Positions 43,112 through 52,010 of a stretch of DNA of 64,000 nucleotides are shown here, one piece after another. This DNA comes from Halorussus amylolyticus. GTDB taxonomy: Archaea; Halobacteriota; Halobacteria; Halobacteriales; Haladaptataceae. The notes under the pieces were generated by a model that made no database searches, was not told where the DNA came from, and worked only from the letters and a program-made list of their open reading frames with translations. The position numbers and the translations under genes are program-made. Positions within the stretch are counted from its first letter, which is position 1. Each line of letters starts with the position of its first letter. The stretch is from positions 62,001 to 126,000 of the forward strand of contig NZ_RXOB02000022.1 in NCBI RefSeq assembly GCF_004143485.2, written 5' to 3'.

Positions 43112-44410
43112 CTAGGGCCAGAGACCCCGGACGCTCTTGGCCTCGGCGATGCGACCGAGCGCGACGACGTAGGCGGCGTCGCGCCAGCTGATTCCTCGGG
43201 ACTCGACTTCTTGGCGAACGTCGTCCCACGCCGAGAGCATGTGGTCTTCGAGCTCCTCGTTGACGCGTTCGAGCGACCACTGGCGGCGGTTGATGTCCTG
43301 TAGCCACTCGAAGTACGAGACGGTCACGCCGCCCGCGTTCGCGAGGATGTCGGGAACGACGTGGATACCCTTCTCTTCGAGGATTGCGTCGGCCGCGAAC
43401 GTCGTCGGGCCGTTCGCGCCCTCGATGACGAGGTCGGCCTGCACGTCGCCCGCGTTGTCGGCGGTGATGACGTTGCCGATGGCCGCCGGGACGAGCACGT
43501 CCACGTCGAGTTCGAGAATCTTCTCGTTCGAGAGCTTCTCTGGCGCGTCGTAGGTCATGACGGCTTCGGGTTCCTCACCGTGGGAGGGAACGTCGTGCGT
43601 GTCGAGACCGTCAGGGTCGTAAATCGCGCCGTTGACGTCGCTGACGGCGACGACGTTCGCGCCCCAGTCGTCGAGCGCGCGGGCGGCGTTCGCGCCCACG
43701 CTCCCGAACCCTTGGACCGCGACCGTCGTCTCTTCGAGGTCGTAGTCGTAGTAGTCGATGGCCTCGCGGGCGATGATGGCGACGCTCCGGCCGGGCGCGG
43801 CCTCGCGGCCGTAGCTCCCCCCGATGACCGGCGGCTTGCCCGTGACCACGCCGGGAATCGTCTCGCCCTCCTGCATGGAGTAGGCGTCCATGAACCACGC
43901 CATCGTCTGGGCGTCGGTGCCCATGTCGGGCGCGGGAATGTCGCTTTTCGGTCCGATGAACGGTCGAAGCTCCTCGGCGAACCGTCGGGTGAGTCGCTCC
44001 TTCTCGTCGTGGCTGAGTTCCTTGGGATTCACGACGATGCCGCCCTTCCCGCCGCCGAAGGGCAGGTCCATCACCGCGCACTTCCACGTCATCCACATCG
44101 AGAGGCCGACGCACTCCTCCTCGCTGACGTGGGGGTGGAATCGAAGGCCGCCCTTGTACGGCCCGCGAACGTCGTCGTGCTGGGCGCGGTAGCCCGTGAA
44201 CACCTCGACGTTCCCGTCGTCACGCTTGAGCGGCACCGCGACTCGGTGGACCTTCGTCGGGTGTTTGAGTCGCTCGATGACCCCCTCGTCAACGTCGAGG
44301 TGGGCCGCAGCGTGCTGGAGTTGGCGGCGCGCGGTTTCGAGCGCCGACTCCGGTTCCTCGATTTCGTCGCTACTCTCCGACTCGGTGGGTTCGGCTGTTT
44401 CTGTAGACAT
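43112..44410 (-). CDS. gdhB: glutamate dehydrogenase (GdhB type)
   Basis: The 432-residue enzyme interconverts glutamate with 2-oxoglutarate and ammonia using NAD(P). An acidic Glu/Ser-rich N-terminus (about 1-30) precedes the conserved [22 protein letters not shown], the catalytic Lys region [11 protein letters not shown], and the Rossmann motif [15 protein letters not shown]. The N-terminus and body resemble the haloarchaeal GdhB subfamily. It is divergent from a second paralogue 323 bp away. Confidence 0.9.
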   Translation of the reverse strand: MSTETAEPTESESSDEIEEPESALETARRQLQHAAAHLDVDEGVIERLKHPTKVHRVAVPLKRDDGNVEVFTGYRAQHDDVRGPYKGGLRFHPHVSEEECVGLSMWMTWKCAVMDLPFGGGKGGIVVNPKELSHDEKERLTRRFAEELRPFIGPKSDIPAPDMGTDAQTMAWFMDAYSMQEGETIPGVVTGKPPVIGGSYGREAAPGRSVAIIAREAIDYYDYDLEETTVAVQGFGSVGANAARALDDWGANVVAVSDVNGAIYDPDGLDTHDVPSHGEEPEAVMTYDAPEKLSNEKILELDVDVLVPAAIGNVITADNAGDVQADLVIEGANGPTTFAADAILEEKGIHVVPDILANAGGVTVSYFEWLQDINRRQWSLERVNEELEDHMLSAWDDVRQEVESRGISWRDAAYVVALGRIAEAKSVRGLWP

Positions 44411-44733
44411 GCTGTCGTCCTATCAGTTCCCGCCGGAGCGGTCCCGGTCGTTCGCTCGTCTCCCCCACGGTTCGAATCGTGCGGAGCTGACACCGGGATA
44501 TCGCGCCTCGACGAGACATCGTCGGAAGTGGACCCGCACGAGTACAAAATATTACTGCTATTGTTCCGACTTAGGACCTTATACACATTTATATGTCTCT
44601 GCACTGATGAGGTGGTGATTAATCAAAAGCGCCGTTCTTCGCGGGTAGCAGGTCCGAGATGTGCGTTTCGGTTCCGGAAACTGTATCAATCGTTGTGGAG
44701 AAATTTGCTGACGACGGTAGACTCTACCAGACC
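44411..44733. promoter_or_regulatory. divergent promoter region of two glutamate dehydrogenases
   Basis: No gene is seen. AT-rich TATACACATTTATATG (44579-44594) and GTGATTAATC (44612-44621) are possible TATA elements for the plus-strand gene. Confidence 0.45.
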
Positions 44734-45990
44734 ATGTCCGAGCAAGCAAATCCCTTCGAAAGCCTACAAGAACAGATAGACGACGCGTCGGCCTACATGG
44801 ACGTGTCCGACGACGTGCTGGAGCGACTCAAACACCCCGAGCGAGTCCTCGAAACGAATCTCTCGGTCGAGATGGACGACGGTTCGGTCGAGGTGTTCAA
44901 GGCGTTCCGGTCGCAGTTCAACGGCGACCGCGGCCCGTACAAGGGCGGCATCCGGTATCACCCAGGCGTCTCGCGCGACGAAGTCAAGGCGCTGTCGGGA
45001 TGGATGGTCTACAAGACCGCCATCGTGGACATTCCCTACGGCGGCGGGAAGGGCGGCATCGTCATCGACCCCGACGACTACAGTGAGTCCGAACTCGAAC
45101 GCATCACTCGGTCGTTCGCCAAGGAACTCCGCCCGTTCGTCGGCGAGGACCGCGACATCCCCGCGCCCGACGTGAACACCGGCCAGCGCGAGATGAACTG
45201 GATTAAGGACACGTACGAGACCCTCGAAAACACGACCGAACCCGGCGTCATTACCGGGAAGGCGCTCGACAGCGGCGGGAGCGAGGGCCGCGTCGAGGCG
45301 ACGGGTCGGTCCACGATGCTGACCGCGCGCGAGGCGTTCGACTACCTCGACCGCGAGATGGAAGGCGCGAGCGTGGCCGTACAGGGGTACGGCAACGCCG
45401 GATGGATTGCGGCGAAGCTCATCCACGAACTCGGCGCGAACGTCGTCGCTGTCAGTGACTCCAGCGGAGCTATCTACAACGACGACGGCTTCGACCCGCG
45501 CGACGTGAAAGACCACAAGAACGAGACCGGGAGCGTCTCGGGCTACCCCGGTGCGGACGAGGAGTTCTCGAACGACGACCTGCTCACGCTCGACGTGGAC
45601 CTGCTCGTGCCCGCGGCGCTCGAAAACGCCATCGACGGCGACCTCGCCGGGGACGTGAAAGCCGACGTGGTAGTCGAGGCCGCGAACGGGCCGCTCACGC
45701 CCGAGGCCGACGACGTGCTCGCCGACTCGGACACCTACGTCTTCCCCGACATCCTCACGAACGCGGGCGGCGTGACGGTGTCGTACTTCGAGTGGGTCCA
45801 GAACCGCCAGCGGTTCTACTGGACCGAAGAGCGCGTCAACGAGGAACTCGAACGCATCATCACCGACGCGTTCGACGAACTGGTCGAAACGTACGAGGAG
45901 ACCGGCGCGCCGAACATGCGAACCGCCGCGTACGTCGTCGCCATCCAGCGCGTCGTCGATGCCTACGAGGAGAGCGGCAACTGGCCCTGA
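44734..45990 (+). CDS. Glu/Leu/Phe/Val dehydrogenase (GdhA type)
   Basis: The 418-residue paralogue has [20 protein letters not shown], the catalytic [15 protein letters not shown], and the dinucleotide motif [20 protein letters not shown]. It starts [18 protein letters not shown], which is the usual haloarchaeal beginning; the 25 residues upstream in the same frame (from 44659) are not family-like. It probably uses glutamate and could have the opposite cofactor preference or direction to the divergent GdhB. Confidence 0.88.
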   Translation: MSEQANPFESLQEQIDDASAYMDVSDDVLERLKHPERVLETNLSVEMDDGSVEVFKAFRSQFNGDRGPYKGGIRYHPGVSRDEVKALSGWMVYKTAIVDIPYGGGKGGIVIDPDDYSESELERITRSFAKELRPFVGEDRDIPAPDVNTGQREMNWIKDTYETLENTTEPGVITGKALDSGGSEGRVEATGRSTMLTAREAFDYLDREMEGASVAVQGYGNAGWIAAKLIHELGANVVAVSDSSGAIYNDDGFDPRDVKDHKNETGSVSGYPGADEEFSNDDLLTLDVDLLVPAALENAIDGDLAGDVKADVVVEAANGPLTPEADDVLADSDTYVFPDILTNAGGVTVSYFEWVQNRQRFYWTEERVNEELERIITDAFDELVETYEETGAPNMRTAAYVVAIQRVVDAYEESGNWP

Positions 45991-46148
45991 CGAGAGATAT
46001 TCCGGTTCGTCGCCGTTTTCTTCCGAGGTAACACCTATGACCTCTCTCGAAACGCCCTAGCTAGAGAGCGCGGTTAGAGGGTCTGTATCCCTCGAAAATC
46101 TCTCTTCCGTCTTGCTTCTCATCTCTGATAATGGTATCGGGGTTTTAT

Positions 46149-46165
46149 GTTCTCGGTCCGAGAAC
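46149..46165. promoter_or_regulatory. palindromic candidate operator upstream of the archaellin gene
   Basis: GTTCTCGG-T-CCGAGAAC is a perfect 17-bp palindrome, adjacent to a TATA-like GGTTTTATG (46141-46149) and 20 bp before the ATG at 46185. Confidence 0.5.
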
Positions 46166-46184
46166 AGTCGGTCAGAAGAGAACT

Positions 46185-46772
46185 ATGTTCGACACCGAGA
46201 ACTGGCCGACTGACCGCGGTCAGGTGGGGATCGGCACGCTCATCGTGTTCATCGCGATGGTGCTGGTCGCCGCAATCGCCGCGGGCGTACTCATCAACAC
46301 TGCCGGATTCCTCCAGACTAAGTCCGAGCAGACCGGCGAGGAGTCCAGCGCGCAGGTGACCGACCGGGTCAACGTCGTGAGTACGTACGGCGACGTCGGC
46401 AACGACGAAACCGTGGAGACGGTCAATCTGACGGTGATGAAAAGCTCCGGCGCGGGCGACATCAATCTCTCGACCGCGACCGTCGAGTGGTTAGGTCCCG
46501 ACCAAGGAACCATCCTCACGAACGGATCGGACGCCGACGAAGAACACTTCACGGTTGACGCCATCAAGGACGTCGACGACACGCTCCCCGTCCTCGTGAA
46601 GCAAGAAGATAGATTCCGCATCAGTATCGACTCGGCGGCGCTCTCCGACAACGGATTGGGACTCGACGAGGGCGACGATTTCACCATCAAGGTCGTCACC
46701 TCGTCCGGTGCGGTCACCTACGAACACAGCGTCCCGCAGACGCTGAGCGGCGAACAGGCCGTCGAACTCTAA
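46185..46772 (+). CDS. archaellin (major archaellum filament protein)
   Basis: The 195-residue protein has the class III signal peptide processed by prepilin peptidase: [20 protein letters not shown], where cleavage after the Gly leaves the hydrophobic N-terminal helix that packs the filament core. The segment [18 protein letters not shown] is typical of haloarchaeal archaellins. The C-terminal domain is a beta-sandwich with NLTVMKSSG and TEPNG-like sequons. It is a single gene, far from any arl/fla motor genes in this window. Start 46185 is chosen by the short leader before RGQ. Confidence 0.85.
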   Translation: MFDTENWPTDRGQVGIGTLIVFIAMVLVAAIAAGVLINTAGFLQTKSEQTGEESSAQVTDRVNVVSTYGDVGNDETVETVNLTVMKSSGAGDINLSTATVEWLGPDQGTILTNGSDADEEHFTVDAIKDVDDTLPVLVKQEDRFRISIDSAALSDNGLGLDEGDDFTIKVVTSSGAVTYEHSVPQTLSGEQAVEL

Positions 46773-46789
46773 TCGACGGCTTCTCGCGG

Positions 46790-46818
46790 GCGGACTCGCG
46801 GCGGAGCCGCGAGTCCGC
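46790..46818. terminator. 13-bp perfect hairpin 3' of the archaellin gene
   Basis: GCGGACTCGCGGC, loop GGA, GCCGCGAGTCCGC; starts 17 bp after the archaellin stop codon. Confidence 0.6.
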
Positions 46819-46969
46819 TGCGGTACGGCCGACGAATCCCTACTCTCGGTTTTCCGAGGTCGGTCTCGCCGACGCTGCGAGCGGAGCGTCGGCCGAACGC
46901 GAGGCCAGTTCTCGAACGTCTCTTCTTACACACTCGGTCAGTTCTCGACGCCGCTCCCGTCTTGTTTAC

Positions 46970-47000
46970 GGAGATGCGGCGGCAGAGCCGCCGCATCTCC
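46970..47000. terminator. 14-bp perfect hairpin 3' of the acyl-CoA dehydrogenase gene
   Basis: GGAGATGCGGCGGC, loop AGA, GCCGCCGCATCTCC; lies 57 bp beyond the acyl-CoA dehydrogenase stop on the minus strand. Confidence 0.6.
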
Positions 47001-47056
47001 GTCGTCCAGTGGCTCGTCCGGCGCGGTCCTCGAAGTGAAAAACGCGGCCGAGTCGG

Positions 47057-48196
47057 CTACAGCCCCAACTCCCGTCCGATGACGAGATGTTGAATCTCGC
47101 TGGTGCCCTCGCCGATTTCCATCAGCTTCGCGTCCCGGAGGAACCGCTGGGGCGCGAAGTCGGTGGTGTAGCCGTAGCCGCCGAGAACCTGGACCGCGTC
47201 CTCGGCCACCTCGCGGGCGGCCTCGCTTGCGTCGAGTTTCGCGAGCGCGCTCTCGTGGGAGACGCCCTTGCCCTCGTCGTAGCGACACGCCGCCTTGTGG
47301 GTCAGCAGGCGCGCGCGCTCGACCTTGCGGTCCATCGAGACGACCTTGTTCCGGATGGCATCGAACTTCGAGATGGGTTGGCCGAACTGCTCGCGCTCCT
47401 TGCTGTACTCCTTGGCGGCCTCGAACGCACCTTGGGCGAGACCGGTCGAGAGCGCCGCGATGGAGATGCGGCCGCCGTCGAGCGTCTTTTTCGTCTGGTC
47501 CCAGCCCTCGCCCTCCGCGCCGAGCAGGCGGTCCTCGGGCAGGCGCACGTCGCTCAACTGGATTTCGCAGGTCGGCGAGGCGTTGAGTCCCATCTTGTCC
47601 CAGAGGGTCGTGACCTCGAAGCCGTCGTCGTCGGGGTCCACGATGAACGTCGAGATGCCGTCGTAGCCCGCGCCGGGGTCCGTGACCGCCTTCACGAGGA
47701 CCGACCCCGCCTCGCTCGCGTTGGTGATGAACTGCTTCGTGCCGTTCAGCACCCACTCGTCGCCCTCCTTTTCCGCGGTGGTGTCCATGTCGCTGGCGTC
47801 CGACCCCGACCCGGGTTCGGTCAGCGCCCACGACCCGAGGTACTCGCCCTCTGCAAGTGGACGGAGCCACCGTTCCTTCTGGTCGTCGGTGCCGAACAGT
47901 TCGATGGGCTTGCTCGCGAGCGAGACGTGCGCGGCGTACGAGAGGCCGATGGACCCCGAGACGCGCCCCAACTCCTCGGTCACGAGCGCGTACATGAGTT
48001 GGTCGCCGCCGAGTCCGCCGTACTCCTCGCTGACGGGCACGCCCATCATGTCGAGGTCCGCGAGTTGGTCGAAGATTTCGGCCGGGAAGCGGTGTTCGTC
48101 CTCGATGTCCTGCGCGATGGGTTCGATTTCCTCGTCGCAGAACTCTCGGACGGTGTCCCGAACCATTCGATGCTCGTCGGGAAGGCTGAAGTCCAT
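47057..48196 (-). CDS. acyl-CoA dehydrogenase
   Basis: The 379-residue flavoenzyme removes hydrogens from the C2-C3 bond of an acyl-CoA. The FAD/substrate motifs WALTEPGSGSDAS, NGTKQFITNAS and GGYGYTTDFAPQR are present, and the C-terminal EIGEGTSEIQ contains the Glu found as the catalytic base in isovaleryl- and glutaryl-type branches or its neighbour. It is the usual length for the family. Start 48196 (MDFSLPDEHRM) is the conserved family start. It faces the RNA element copy B across a 121 bp promoter region. Confidence 0.9.
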   Translation of the reverse strand: MDFSLPDEHRMVRDTVREFCDEEIEPIAQDIEDEHRFPAEIFDQLADLDMMGVPVSEEYGGLGGDQLMYALVTEELGRVSGSIGLSYAAHVSLASKPIELFGTDDQKERWLRPLAEGEYLGSWALTEPGSGSDASDMDTTAEKEGDEWVLNGTKQFITNASEAGSVLVKAVTDPGAGYDGISTFIVDPDDDGFEVTTLWDKMGLNASPTCEIQLSDVRLPEDRLLGAEGEGWDQTKKTLDGGRISIAALSTGLAQGAFEAAKEYSKEREQFGQPISKFDAIRNKVVSMDRKVERARLLTHKAACRYDEGKGVSHESALAKLDASEAAREVAEDAVQVLGGYGYTTDFAPQRFLRDAKLMEIGEGTSEIQHLVIGRELGL

Positions 48197-48317
48197 AGGC
48201 AAAATTTGCGCGAGAGCCACCTTAAAAACAGCGAACGGTCGCCGAGGTGAGGGGTCGGTTCGGAACGATGCATATTTCTTCAATCCACGGATTTCTCGCG
48301 TTCGTTTTTTTCAAAAT

Positions 48318-48514
48318 CGGCGCGCGCTGGCGCGACCCAGCTGTTTTGGGTCGCGCCCAAAGCGCGCGAGGGATGAGGACCGCAAGCACGAGCGAAGCGA
48401 GTGGTGAGGACCGCAGTCGGTTGGGGAGGCGTGTGGCCGTCGCGGGTGCGGTGCGATGCAATACATCGTATTGCATCGCAATGCGGTCTCAGAGGTGACG
48501 TGCGAGCAGGACGC
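48318..48514 (+). ncRNA. structured RNA element, copy B
   Basis: Hairpin I GGCGCGACCCA (48329-48339) with TGGGTCGCGCC (48347-48357) and loop GCTGTTT. Hairpin II CAC-GAGCGAAGCGA-GTG (48387-48403). Blocks GCGAGGGATGAGGACCGCAA, CAGTCGGTTGGGGAGG and GTGACGTGCGAGCAG are shared with copies A and C. An extra perfect hairpin GATGCAATAC/GTATTGCATC (48455-48477) is inserted near the 3' end. ATATTTCT about 50 bp upstream could be its TATA element. The short open frames here do not show haloarchaeal codon use. Confidence 0.7.
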
Positions 48515-48618
48515 TTCGCGGAGGAAAATACGACTGTCGGCGAAAGTGCGGCGGTGACAATTCACCCGGTGTTTCTCGGCGGATGCCTTTTTAAACCGAG
48601 ACCGCTAACCGATAGCCG

Positions 48619-49428
48619 ATGAGTATTCGGCGGTTAGTCCGTGGCACCATCGAGTGGGAGCGACTCGAAGCGGTCTTCAGACAGGTCGCCCGCCGGTACG
48701 ACCGCTCGGAAGTGCGCGTGGCGTTTCTCGACGCCGACAACTGGCTCTCGACGCCCGCGGTCGTGGACGAGAAGTGGTTCGTGAAAATCGTGACCGGCCA
48801 GAACTCGCTAGTCCACGCCCTCTTTACGGGGGCGCGCAACCTCGGCGTGTTCTCGTCGGGCACCGAGGGGTTTTTCGAACACTTCTCGGACCCGATGGAG
48901 ATGGCCAAACACGAACTCGAAGCCACCCGTCGGATGCGCGACATCGGCGTGAACGCCCCCGCGCCGATAGAGGTGTTTGAGGTGGACGGCATGGGCGTCC
49001 TCGTGATGGAGTACCTGCCGGAGTTCGAGACGTTCGACGACCTGCCCGCCGAGGCGGTCGAACGCCACGCGCCCGAGGTGTTCGAGGCGCTATCGGTGAT
49101 GCACGACCACGGACTCGCCCACGGCGACTTGCGGGGCGAGAACGTCCTCGTCTACCGGGACGAGGTGTACTTTATCGACGCGACCAACGTCCGCGAGGAC
49201 GGTCTCGCGGAGGCGCGGTCGTACGACCTCGCGTGCGCGCTCGCGGCGCTCGAACCGCTCATCGGCGCGCGGGCGTCGGTCGCGGCCGCCACCGAGCGGT
49301 ACTCGTCCGCCGAACTCCTCGCGGCGCGTGAGTTCCTCGATTTCGTGAACATGCGCCCGGACCACGACTTCGACGCGGTGGAAGTTCGGGCGGAAATCGA
49401 AAAGCTGGCAGGGAGCGAAGGCGAGTAG
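48619..49428 (+). CDS. RIO-type atypical protein kinase/ATPase
   Basis: A 269-residue protein with a winged-helix-like N-terminus (IRRLVRGTIEWERLEAVFRQ), a P-loop replacement region (DEKWFVKIVTGQNSL), the hinge VLVMEYL and the catalytic loop HGDLRGENVL followed by FIDATN in place of DFG. These are RIO family features. Rio kinases act in ribosome maturation; this smaller form is closer to Rio-like regulators than to Rio1/Rio2. It is monocistronic downstream of the structured RNA copy B. Confidence 0.82.
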   Translation: MSIRRLVRGTIEWERLEAVFRQVARRYDRSEVRVAFLDADNWLSTPAVVDEKWFVKIVTGQNSLVHALFTGARNLGVFSSGTEGFFEHFSDPMEMAKHELEATRRMRDIGVNAPAPIEVFEVDGMGVLVMEYLPEFETFDDLPAEAVERHAPEVFEALSVMHDHGLAHGDLRGENVLVYRDEVYFIDATNVREDGLAEARSYDLACALAALEPLIGARASVAAATERYSSAELLAAREFLDFVNMRPDHDFDAVEVRAEIEKLAGSEGE

Positions 49429-49559
49429 CTCGACGCGTTTCGGGCGACCGATTTCTGTCAGGATGTATCGTCGCTCTTTGTTTCGAACCATTGGCTGTCC
49501 GAACGTGGACTACAATTGGGTGGCTTTTTTAGCGATGCCGACTCAGGTTCCCTCATAGC

Positions 49560-51098
49560 ATGAGCCAGCAAGCTAGCGAGCAGACCTATCAGCACTACAT
49601 CGGCGGCGAGTGGACCGAGGGCGCGGGCGACGAGACGTTCGAGAGCGTCAATCCCGCGAACCAGGAGTCGCTCGGCGAGTTCCACCGCGGCGTCCCCGAA
49701 GACGTGGACGCGGCGCTTTCGGCGGCCGAGGAAGCAGAAGACGAGTGGGCCGACCTCTCGTACATCGACCGCGCGGAGTACCTCTGGGACATCTACCACG
49801 AACTCAAAGACCGGACCGAGGAACTCGGCGAGGTCATCGCCAAGGAGTGCGGCAAGGAGATTTCGGAAGGGAAGGCCGACGTTGTCGAGGCCGCCCACAT
49901 GGTCGAGTGGGCCGCGGGCAACGCCCGCCACCCTCACGGCGACGTGGTTCCCTCCGAGATTCCGAGCAAGGACGCCTACATGCGCCGCAAGCCGCGGGGC
50001 ATCATCGGCTGTATCACCCCGTGGAACTTCCCGGTCGCCATCCCGTTCTGGCACATGGCGCTCGCGCTGGTCGAGGGCAACACCGTCGTCTGGAAGCCCG
50101 CCGAGCAGACGCCGTGGTGCGGCCAGATAATCGCGGAGATGTTCGAGGACGTCGGCGTCCCCGAGGGCGTGTTCAACATGGTCCAAGGCTTCGGTGACGC
50201 CGGAAACGCCATCGTCGAGGACGAGCGCGTGGACACGGTCCTGTTCACCGGTTCGTCGGAAGTCGGCCACAAAATCGCGGGTAAGGTCGGCGGCGAACCC
50301 GGCAAACTCGCGGCGTGCGAGATGGGCGGCAAGAACGGCATCGTCGTGACCGAGAACGCCGACCTCGACGTGGCGGTCCACTCGGCCATCATGTCCTCGT
50401 TCAAGACCACCGGCCAGCGGTGTGTCTCCTCCGAGCGCCTCATCGTCCACGAGGACGTGTACGACGAGTTCAAGGAGCGCTACGTCGACCTCGCAGAGGA
50501 CGTGTCGGTCGGCGACCCGCTCGACGAGAACACCTTCATGGGTCCGATGGTCAACGAAGAGCAGGTCGAGAAGTTCGGCAAGTACAACGACCTCGCCCGC
50601 CAGGAAGGCGCGAACGTCCTCGTGGACCGTGAGGAACTCGACGCCGACGAACTCCCCGAGGGCCACGAGGACGGCTACTGGGTCGGCCCGTTCGTCTACG
50701 AGGTCGATTACGACCCGGACCTCCGGTGCATCAAGGAGGAGGTCTTCGGTCCCCACGTCGCGCTGATGAGCTACTCCGGCGACATCGAGGAGGCCGTCGA
50801 CATCCACAACGACACTCCGTACGGACTCGCTGGCGCGGTCATCTCCGAGGACTACCGCCAAATCAACTACTTCCGCGACAACGCCGAAATCGGACTGGCC
50901 TACGCCAACCTCCCGTGCATCGGCGCGGAAGTTCAGCTCCCGTTCGGCGGCGTCAAGAAGTCGGGTAACGGCTACCCGAGTGCGCGCGAGGCCATCGAGG
51001 CCGTCACCGAGCGCACCGCGTGGACGCTCAACAACAGCAAGGACATCCAGATGGCGCAGGGGCTGTCGGCGGACATCAAGACCGAGAGTGACGACTGA
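49560..51098 (+). CDS. NAD(P)-dependent aldehyde dehydrogenase
   Basis: The 512-residue enzyme oxidises an aldehyde to its acid. The cofactor-binding motif FTGSSEVGHKIAG, the Glu in ACEMGGKN and the catalytic Cys in GQRCVSSERLIVHED are complete; the end PFGGVKKSGNGYPSAREA is typical. The substrate could be a semialdehyde in sugar-acid or amino-acid breakdown (2-oxoglutarate semialdehyde or aminoadipate type), but this is not fixed by sequence. The GC content is slightly lower than that of its neighbours but the codon use is native. Confidence 0.9.
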   Translation: MSQQASEQTYQHYIGGEWTEGAGDETFESVNPANQESLGEFHRGVPEDVDAALSAAEEAEDEWADLSYIDRAEYLWDIYHELKDRTEELGEVIAKECGKEISEGKADVVEAAHMVEWAAGNARHPHGDVVPSEIPSKDAYMRRKPRGIIGCITPWNFPVAIPFWHMALALVEGNTVVWKPAEQTPWCGQIIAEMFEDVGVPEGVFNMVQGFGDAGNAIVEDERVDTVLFTGSSEVGHKIAGKVGGEPGKLAACEMGGKNGIVVTENADLDVAVHSAIMSSFKTTGQRCVSSERLIVHEDVYDEFKERYVDLAEDVSVGDPLDENTFMGPMVNEEQVEKFGKYNDLARQEGANVLVDREELDADELPEGHEDGYWVGPFVYEVDYDPDLRCIKEEVFGPHVALMSYSGDIEEAVDIHNDTPYGLAGAVISEDYRQINYFRDNAEIGLAYANLPCIGAEVQLPFGGVKKSGNGYPSAREAIEAVTERTAWTLNNSKDIQMAQGLSADIKTESDD

Positions 51099-51235
51099 GC
51101 TGTGAGGCCCTCGTGGCCGAACACACGTAGTCTCGCTTTCGCAGAAAGCGACGACTGAGACGTAGAACGCACCTACACCGCTTTCCGACTTTCTACCTTT
51201 CGCGGAGTTTCTGATTCTCACCGAGCGACCCTCGC

Positions 51236-51270
51236 GCGCGGAGGCCGCGCCGGAGGCGCGGCCTCCGCGC
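51236..51270. terminator. 16-bp perfect hairpin between convergent genes
   Basis: GCGCGGAGGCCGCGCC, loop GGA, then its exact complement (51255-51270), between the aldehyde dehydrogenase and the DUF7344 gene. Confidence 0.65.
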
Positions 51271-51360
51271 GTCGAACGCTCGCAAAAACTCCCAATCGGG
51301 CGACGAGACGACCGGTACTTCCGGGCAGTAACTGCAAAAGAACCGTACTCCGCGAATCGA

Positions 51361-51945
51361 CTACTGGCCGATTTTCCGGAGCAGTTTCTCGCCCTCGACC
51401 GCCATCACGAACGAGACGCTGAGCATCATGAACGCCACCGTGAGCAGTCCGTAGAGGCTCTCGGTGGTGATGCTGTCGGCGGGCGTGGTGCCGAGCCAGT
51501 GGCCCGCGATGACCGCGCTCCCGACCACCGCGGTCCAGAGGAAGTAGCGACTCCACTTCCGGGGACAGCTTCGCTGTTCGGTGTCGCCCACGTCGAGAAA
51601 GCTTCTGAGTCGGTCGGGGTCCCCGGTGAGTTCGACCACGCGGTCGTCGGTGTGGTACTCGACCAGTCCGTGTTCGCTGAGTCGCGGGAGGTGGGTCTGA
51701 TAGAGCGAGGAGTACACCTGCTTGCGCTCGCGCGAGGACACCTCGTGGACCGTCGTGTCGTTCTCCCACGCCGCGATGCGGCCGCTCAGATTCGTGAGCG
51801 TGACGGCCGAGTCGTTCAGCAGGTGACGCAGGACCCGTCGCCGCCGGGCGTTCCCGAGCAGGTCGAACATCGCCTCTCGGGAGGGGTGGCTCGCGCCGTC
51901 TTCTCGCGGGTCGGCGGTGTCGATACCGGTTTTCGCCCGAGACAT
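51361..51945 (-). CDS. DUF7344-type winged-helix protein with membrane tail
   Basis: The 194-residue protein has a winged-helix domain (about 22-115) with MFDLLGNARRRRVLRHLLN and YSSLYQTHLPRLSEHGLVEY, the DUF7344 pattern found in many haloarchaeal regulators. Two transmembrane helices (about 135-155 and 165-185) anchor it, suggesting a membrane-tethered transcription regulator. The target is unknown. It lies next to the nitrilase gene on the same strand (65 bp gap). Confidence 0.75.
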   Translation of the reverse strand: MSRAKTGIDTADPREDGASHPSREAMFDLLGNARRRRVLRHLLNDSAVTLTNLSGRIAAWENDTTVHEVSSRERKQVYSSLYQTHLPRLSEHGLVEYHTDDRVVELTGDPDRLRSFLDVGDTEQRSCPRKWSRYFLWTAVVGSAVIAGHWLGTTPADSITTESLYGLLTVAFMMLSVSFVMAVEGEKLLRKIGQ

Positions 51946-52010
51946 TTCTCTGGTATCGTACAATTCTCGCGAGTCGTAATTAAAATTCGGATTTCGGGAA
52001 CGAGCTTCGT

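Noticed and set aside
44474-44490. GGTTCGAATC resembling a tRNA T-loop
   Set aside because: No acceptor stem, D-arm, anticodon arm or CCA-compatible end is present around it; it lies in the divergent glutamate dehydrogenase promoter region.
48247-48498. 83-residue frame within the RNA-like copy B
   Set aside because: Same reason as copy A; it contains no plausible codon bias and ends in the inserted hairpin.
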